This document shows, piece by piece, positions 58,740 to 64,000 of a stretch of 64,000 nucleotides of DNA. Below the pieces are notes generated by a model, which saw only the letters and a list, made by a program, of their open reading frames with translations, had not been told where the DNA came from and did no database searches. How positions within the stretch are numbered: position 1 is the stretch's first letter; every line of letters starts with the position of its first letter. The DNA comes from Benincasa hispida (Eukaryota > Streptophyta > Magnoliopsida > Cucurbitales > Cucurbitaceae): assembly GCF_009727055.1 (NCBI RefSeq), contig NC_052359.1, positions 65,121,710-65,185,709 on the forward strand, in the 5' to 3' direction. Position numbers and translations under genes: made by a program.

Positions 58740-59440
58740 TGAGGTATGGTTTTAAAGATATGGTTACTTTTGCACCGTAGGTTGCTGAAGAGGTGGATCC
58801 TCATGAGCCATCAACCTATAGAGAAGTTGTGTCATGTAGTGAGTCTGCTCAATGGCTTACTACTATGGGGGATGAGATGGAATCTCTTGACAAAAATCAT
58901 ACTTGGGAATGAAAGATAAATTGTTACTTTTAAATAGTTCTTCAAGAAAAATGAGAGAATATAACCTTTAGAGGGCATTAAATATAAAGCTCGTGTTGTT
59001 GCTAGAGGGTTCACACAGAGGTAAGAACTTGATTATAATGAGATATTCTCACCAATAGTCAAACAAACTTCTATCAAGGCATTACTAGTTATAGTAGCAC
59101 ATCAGAATTTGGCACATGAGCAACTAGATGTGAAGATATCTTTCTTGCATGGAGAGTTGGAGGAAGAGATCTATATGACCCAGCCAAATGTGATCCAATG
59201 TCTAAGTAAAGAAGATTTGACAGCTATATGGTTGGACTTGGCTATAATAGAAGTCCATATGATTGTTATGCATATCACAATAAAGTTGATGATGGTTCGA
59301 TGATTTATCTACGTTTATATATAGATGATATGCTCATAGCTTCAAAGTCTAAGTCTGATATTCTGAAATTGAAGAACCTTCTAAGTGCTGAGTTTTATAT
59401 GAAGGATTTGAGTGCTACTCATAAAATTTAGGGTATGGAG
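58740..59440 (+). pseudogene. Tnt1-like RT remnant
   Basis: DPHEPSTYREVVSCSESAQW, KARVVARGFTQR, ELDYNEIFSPIV and EQLDVKISFLHGELEEEIYM (first catalytic Asp) occur; then about 60 residues including the YGLKQ box are deleted. The text resumes at MVGLGYNRSPYDCYAYHNK and reaches LYIDDMLIASKS (YIDD in place of YVDD). Several stops are present. Confidence 0.8.
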
Positions 59441-60280
59441 ATTTATAGGGACAAAGATAAGAATAAGCTCTTCTTGTCACAAAAATGCTATATTTAGAAA
59501 ATATTGTCCATGTTTGGTATGTCATCAACTAAGCCCATAGATACTTCTAGTGCTGCAAATGCTCGTTTGTCATCTATGCTTTCACATAGTTTTTTAAGCT
59601 GTAAAGGACTACATATCTCAAGTTCCTATGCGAATGCAGTGGGAAGTTTAACGTATGTTATGGTTTGTACTAGGCCAAATCTTACCCATGTTGTTAGTGT
59701 TGTCAGTAGGTTCATGGCTCAACCCGGGAAGGAGCATTGGCAAGCTGTTAAAAGGATTTTCGTTACCTTAGAGGTACGTCTGATGTTGGTCTCATTAATG
59801 GAAATGACACAAAGTGTTTGGTGACCCATTATTCTAATTCTGACTATGTTGGAGATGTTTACAATAGAAGGTCTATGATTGGTTATGTGTTCACTCTGGA
59901 TGGTTCCGTTATTAATTGGAAGGCAACATTACAAACTATAGTTATTTTGTCAACTACTGAAGCAGAGTACATGACCTTGACATAAGCTTCTAAAAAAGGA
60001 ATATGGTTGAGGGGGTTAGTTAGTGATTTTGGTTTCCATCATGACCAAGTTATTGTGTATTGTGAAAGCATGAGTGCAATATGCCTAACCAAGGATCAAG
60101 TTCATCATGAGTAAACTTAGCACATCGATGTAAAATATCACTTCTTAAGAGGTGAATAGAGAGTTAAAGTGATGAAAATTGGTACTATTGATAACCCTGC
60201 TGATATGTTCACCAAACTAATTCCACAAGGCAAGTTCCAACATTGTTTGGACTCGCTGAATGTTCTGAATTGTTAGTCGT
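59441..60280 (+). pseudogene. Tnt1-like RNase H remnant
   Basis: The connection region has ANAVGSLTYVMVCTRPNLTH and QPGKEHWQAVKRI. RNase H has NSDYVGDVYNRRSMIGYVFT, LSTTEAEYMTL, VIVYCESMSAICLTKD and HIDVKYHFLR and ends MFTKLIPQGKFQHCL. Single-base changes create stops in several conserved blocks. Confidence 0.8.
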
Positions 60281-60385
60281 CCCCTTTGTGAGACACTTTG
60301 AGGCATGAGGGAGAAGTCTGGGTACGTTTGGCAATGTTGATTTATGTTGCATTAGGTACATCTGTTATCTGGGAGAGAATTCAAG

Positions 60386-60675
60386 TCAAGGTGGATTCGT
60401 TGGAATGCCTTGAATTTGTTTGTCAAAATTCGTATTTAGCATATTTATTTATATGTAGTTATTTACGATTATGACCGTAGGGTTTAGAGAATTGTGCTAC
60501 ATAAACTCTCTAACCCTAGAGGCGTCGTTTGTTTATTTAGAAAATATTCTCTCTAATAATATTATTCTCCTTCTATCTTGTGGATGTAGCTAACATACCG
60601 TTAATGAATCATGTATATCTATGTATTGATTCTTTTACGTCGTTTTATATTCTTTAATTCTCGATTACGTAACAA
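60386..60675 (+). mobile_element. 3' LTR of the Tnt1-like element, with polypurine tract
   Basis: AAGTCAAGGTGGA precedes TCGTTGGAATGCCTTG, a close variant of the usual GGTGGAGATTGTTGGAATGCC junction. The LTR ends at about GATTACGTAACA (60675), about 275 bp, typical of Tnt1-like copia. Confidence 0.7.
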
Positions 60676-60682
60676 AAGTGCA

Positions 60683-60859
60683 TATCAATAGTGTATCAAG
60701 TGTATCAAGGGGTATCAAGTATATCAAATATACATCAGCAGTGTATCAAGAGGTATCAAGTGTATCAAGTGTGTATCAAGTGTAAGTGTATCAAGGGGTA
60801 TCAAGTGTATCAAGTGTATTAAAGGGTATTAAGTGTGTATCAAGTATATTAGGTGTATC
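60683..60859. repeat. GTGTATCAAG minisatellite
   Basis: A degenerate array of roughly 15-18 units of 8-11 bp (gtatcaag, gtgtatcaag, gggtatcaag) fills the gap between the Tnt1-like LTR and the next LTR. Confidence 0.9.
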
Positions 60860-61211
60860 TGATGGAACAAACACATGCGCAGCGGAAGAAAAACGGATCT
60901 AAAGTACTCTAATAAGGTTAATCACAAAGGATAAGCATGCAATTAAATAAAGTAAAAGGAGAAAAAATATACTACCTTTGTAGACTTTGAATCTTCTCCA
61001 AACTTCAACCCCTTTACAAATAGTTTGTAGACCACCACGATAGTCTTCTTAACTATTTTTCGGCCTTAGAACAAGATGGTGGGATCCAGCGAGTGACTAA
61101 TTTGGAGAGGAAAAAGCTAAGCTTTTTAGAGAAAACATTTAATAGATTATTACATAATTCTCATAAAAATCCACTATGGCCAAAAAGTCTAAAAGAACAA
61201 GAAACTCTTCC

Positions 61212-61218
61212 TTTTATA
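61212..61218 (-). promoter_or_regulatory. LTR TATA box, minus strand
   Basis: The minus strand reads TATAAAAGG at this point, matching the TATA box at 3074 in the plus-strand copy. Confidence 0.55.
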
Positions 61219-61389
61219 GGTCATTACATGCAAAACATACAACTTTGAGTTTGATGAAAATTTAACACTAAAAAATCTACTAACTCAAAGTGGAATTTAG
61301 TGGGACAAGTGTCTTCAAATGAAGACAACACTTAGCCACGTAAAAGTTGGCATTTTCCACTCACAAATGTTGGATCTTTCTACTAACTT

Positions 61390-61522
61390 GGTCAAAGTTT
61401 GACTCTCATAGTTCAAAGTCAACAAATTTGACTTTTTGACTTTTAAAATCAAAAGTCAACAATTTGACTTTCATTGCATTTTTCACCTAGTCAATAATTT
61501 GACTTTTAATGCAATTTTGACC
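61390..61522. promoter_or_regulatory. W-box cluster in the LTR U3, second copy
   Basis: Ten exact W-boxes lie in 133 bp (61390, 61399, 61418, 61428, 61436, 61454, 61464, 61489, 61499, 61517), on both strands and 170-310 bp upstream of the LTR TATA box. Confidence 0.75.
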
Positions 61523-62874
61523 AATTCCATTTAATTTCAAAATTAATTCTAATAATAAATTTTAAAATAATTTAATATTAAATAATTAATTAAATAATTT
61601 GATTAATTTAATTTAATATTAAATCCAACACTAATCCCAATTTATATGAGTCCCTATTCATAATCTTGATATTTAAATCTTATTTAAATATCTCTTACTT
61701 TCTCTCTCTTTATATTTAATTCACAATTAAATATTAGGTTAAATATATCATATATATTTAATGCTTTGCTCCAAAAATTGAATTTAATCACTTCAAATTC
61801 GTTCGTCACAATGTTTTAAGGTTTAGTCTAATACGAGCTAGTAGGGGAACATTATGGACCTATAGATCATGGGTTGCAACGATCCGCGATTAATCAGCTG
61901 AACTCTTTAACCTAATTAACTACCATTCGTTAACTACCAGGTCACTTACTAAAGCCCGGTAGTTGCACTCCCTCACTATAGATATATTATATCTACTCGA
62001 TATAACCATGATTAATAAGTTAACCCTTTACATGTTGTTCATAATAACGGTTGGGTCAAAAGGTTGTTTTACCCTCGAGATTACCTCTTGTTCCTTAAGT
62101 CTCACTGATTCTCTAATGAACAATTGATTTGTGATCCGATCATCAAACCGAGTCCTTCTCGGGCCAATGAGAGGGTGGGGCCTCTTGTTTAAGACTCAGA
62201 GTCAGAACTTAAGGGAACAACCTCTCTACAATCCCTAAAAGTGGGTAGGAGTGAATTCCGTCTTGTACCCTATGTTTCCAGCTATCTACTCGGTCTTACC
62301 TCTGAAATGGGGGCTTATTGAGCCGACACTGTTGAGTCAACCCTCACCCATACAAATCTAAGGATAATCTCAAATAAACGGAGTTCATAGTTACCTCAAG
62401 ATTAAGGTCAAGTTACTTATGTCATCGTTTTGAAATAGTCAGTCTTAAACAGTAAACAACATTATAAAGTAAGAGTGACTTATTTCTTGGTCTGATATTA
62501 TGCAAACTCATTGCATAGGACACCATCACTCCTCATGTCACCACGTGAATGAATCAGGATCACTTCATTTGTAGCACTTTACAACTCGTTGTCACAACTA
62601 CAGAGTGGGCCGCATCTGATATTGTTACCAGAATAAGGCACCCAACCTTATTCATATACTATAGATCATTTTGACTATTTACTCGAATTTGATCCACTCT
62701 TATGTCTCCACATAAAGTTCAAATACTCATGTAATAGTCATGGATCTTTTTAGTTTATCGGATTTATTTCTAAAATGAAATAAAAAATTCATATATTCAG
62801 TAACAACTTTATCGATTTAATAGAATGAGTTTATTGTTTATCAAACCATGAGTTTTAGGACATAAAACCCAATA

Positions 62875-63868
62875 ATATAACAACTTATATAAAAAAACAT
62901 GGAATCCTACACATGCATACTATACATTATAACACTTATAATATACTTACAATGCATGCTAGATGCTTATCCTATGGTGAGATTTTAAATCTACATGACA
63001 TATAATATGCATATAATAGATAAATTACTTAATTCATACGTTCACAATGCATAATTAAATAAACACACTAAAATGGACCGTTTTGTTATCCTAAGCTAGT
63101 TAAAAGCTAAACTTGTTACAATCATAATCAAAAACTAGCCTTGAATCGCCTCCGAACACTTCAAACTAGTCTGAACCACTTGAAAAGTGCTTGAACCGGC
63201 CTTCAAGACTGCAAAACCGCCCAAAACCGATCAAAACTGGTCAAACCAGTCGAATCGAACCGGTCTAGACCATTTGGACCGGCTGAGCCTCCAAATCGAG
63301 CTCAGGTCGACGGGTGCTGATGCGGGTCGTTGAGAGGCATGGGCTGGGCTGGCTCGCACTGGGATGAAAACGCGGACGGTTGACAAACCTGAACATGGAC
63401 GCGGGCCGGACGGACTGGGCTGGAGCCTTGGGCTGTCAACGTGGAGCTGGGCCTAGAGCGTCGAACGGGTCAGGTTTCGGATTGGTATGGGCTACTACAT
63501 GCATCAGACACTTCTTCGCGGGTTGGATCAGCACTCCGGGTCGGGTCAACGGCGAGAACCGGGTCTGGGAGGCCATTTCGGGTCTGTGAGTAAATTTCAC
63601 CAAACTTGGAGTTGTCCTCCTCGCCGGAATCGAGCAATTACAGCTTAAAAATGACTTTAATGACTCTAGAAAATTTACAAACCTTTCATGACACGTTAAA
63701 TCCCATAGAACACTAGACAATTATAATAGTTATTACAACCCAAGAGGAAAGACGGATGCCAAAATTGAAATTATCCATTTTAGCACACCAACATTCATCA
63801 CATAAATCAATACCCACTATATGCAAAAATTAACTAAAAATTGAGTACTTTAAGCATGCTCTAAAATT
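62875..63868 (-). mobile_element. Internal leader-only segment between two family A LTRs
   Basis: It contains the leader hairpin ATTATAA-CAC-TTATAAT at 62926-62942 and a GC-rich stretch (63180-63600) with repeated ccggt/accgg text. No gag or pol is present. At the right end gcatgctctaaaat next to the LTR may be a broken PBS. The two opposing open stretches at 63380-63720 share the GC-rich tract and have no domains. Confidence 0.5.
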
Positions 63869-64000
63869 GATGGAAGGAACACATACACAGTGAAAGAAAA
63901 ACGGATCTAAACTACTCTAATTAGGTTAATAACAAAGGATAAGCATGCAATTAAATAAAGTAAAAGGGGAAAAAGAATACAATCTTTGTAGACTTTGAAT
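63869..64000 (-). mobile_element. Copia LTR, minus strand, runs off the window
   Basis: TGATGGAAGGAACAC and the next 120 bases repeat 60860-60990 (gaaaaacggatctaaactactctaa...) with few differences. This is the inner end of a second, same-orientation LTR. Confidence 0.85.

Larger units (their letters stand above)
58180..60675 (+). mobile_element. Tnt1-like copia element, 5'-truncated, with short 3' LTR
   Basis: The integrase C-terminus, RT, RNase H, polypurine tract and LTR follow in order. gag, protease and most of integrase are missing. The lineage differs from the elements above: a short LTR of about 275 bp and integrase and RNase H text of Tnt1/Tork type. Confidence 0.8.
60860..62874 (-). 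mobile_element. Copia LTR, minus strand (family A)
   Basis: The plus-strand left end is TGATGGAAC. The minus-strand start aligns with the LTR at 1493 (ATTGGGTTTTATGTCCTAAAACT against TGTTGGATTTTATGTCC...), but its TG end has decayed. It carries the same W-box cluster and TATA box as the plus copy. No target duplication is seen. Confidence 0.8.

Noticed and set aside
63380..63720. Overlapping open stretches on both strands (69 and 94 codons)
   Set aside because: Both arise from a GC-rich tract in a retroelement leader, which lowers stop frequency; no motif is seen.

Overview
The window looks like plant nuclear DNA, and a cucurbit is the most likely source. The base composition is AT-rich, the genes are intron-poor with plant TATA boxes, and nearly all other recognisable sequence is Ty1/copia LTR retrotransposon DNA. 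The LTRs share motifs such as TGTTGGGGTTGATGCC and begin TG and end CA, and one primer-binding site matches plant initiator tRNA-Met. The cucurbit assignment rests on the general look of the dispersed repeats and is only an inference.

Only two intact protein-coding genes are supported. Both are single-exon, plus-strand members of the NDR1/HIN1-like (NHL, LEA_2 domain) family: 26581-27216 (211 aa) and 32380-32952 (190 aa). They are diverged paralogues about 5 kb apart. A 44-codon piece of a PIP2-type aquaporin at 34039-34173 is a dead gene fragment.

Layout. 1-3200: a copia pol remnant on the minus strand, then a 1.7 kb LTR on the plus strand joined so that the 3' end of the element faces both ways. 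3201-3571: a truncated plus LTR. 3572-21436: the ruin of one old minus-strand copia element (3' LTR, polypurine tract, RNase H, RT, integrase, protease, gag, leader, primer-binding site, part of the 5' LTR). It is interrupted by a solo LTR with a perfect 5-bp target duplication (7472-9625), a second solo LTR (10286-11958), an unclassified insertion with 175-bp tandem repeats (12906-15606), and an LTR-like insertion inside the 5' LTR (19321-21365). 21437-26400: unassigned, with one possible LTR. 26400-34200: the genic island with the two NHL genes and an LTR promoter fragment between them. 34234-38095: a minus-strand copia element lacking its integrase core. 38141-40179: a solo LTR. 42268-49533: fragmented plus and minus LTRs and a broken gag-pol. 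47826-57290: a degenerate plus-strand copia element with a long leader, followed by an inverted piece of its own type of LTR. 58180-60675: a Tnt1-like copia element, 5'-truncated. 60860-64000: an LTR, leader, LTR deletion derivative on the minus strand.

Signals the coding annotation does not explain: (i) two exact Nextera mate-pair junction adapters left in the assembly (20549 and 27513), one of them splitting a false tandem duplication; (ii) arrays of the palindrome CGATCG within (A)ACGATCGT(TTAG) in at least six LTR or leader copies; (iii) a recurring hairpin with core TTATAAGYGTTATAA in three separate retroelement leaders; (iv) an LTR U3 packed with WRKY W-boxes in two independent copies. 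I see no evidence for a defence system, CRISPR array, operon or other prokaryote-type system.
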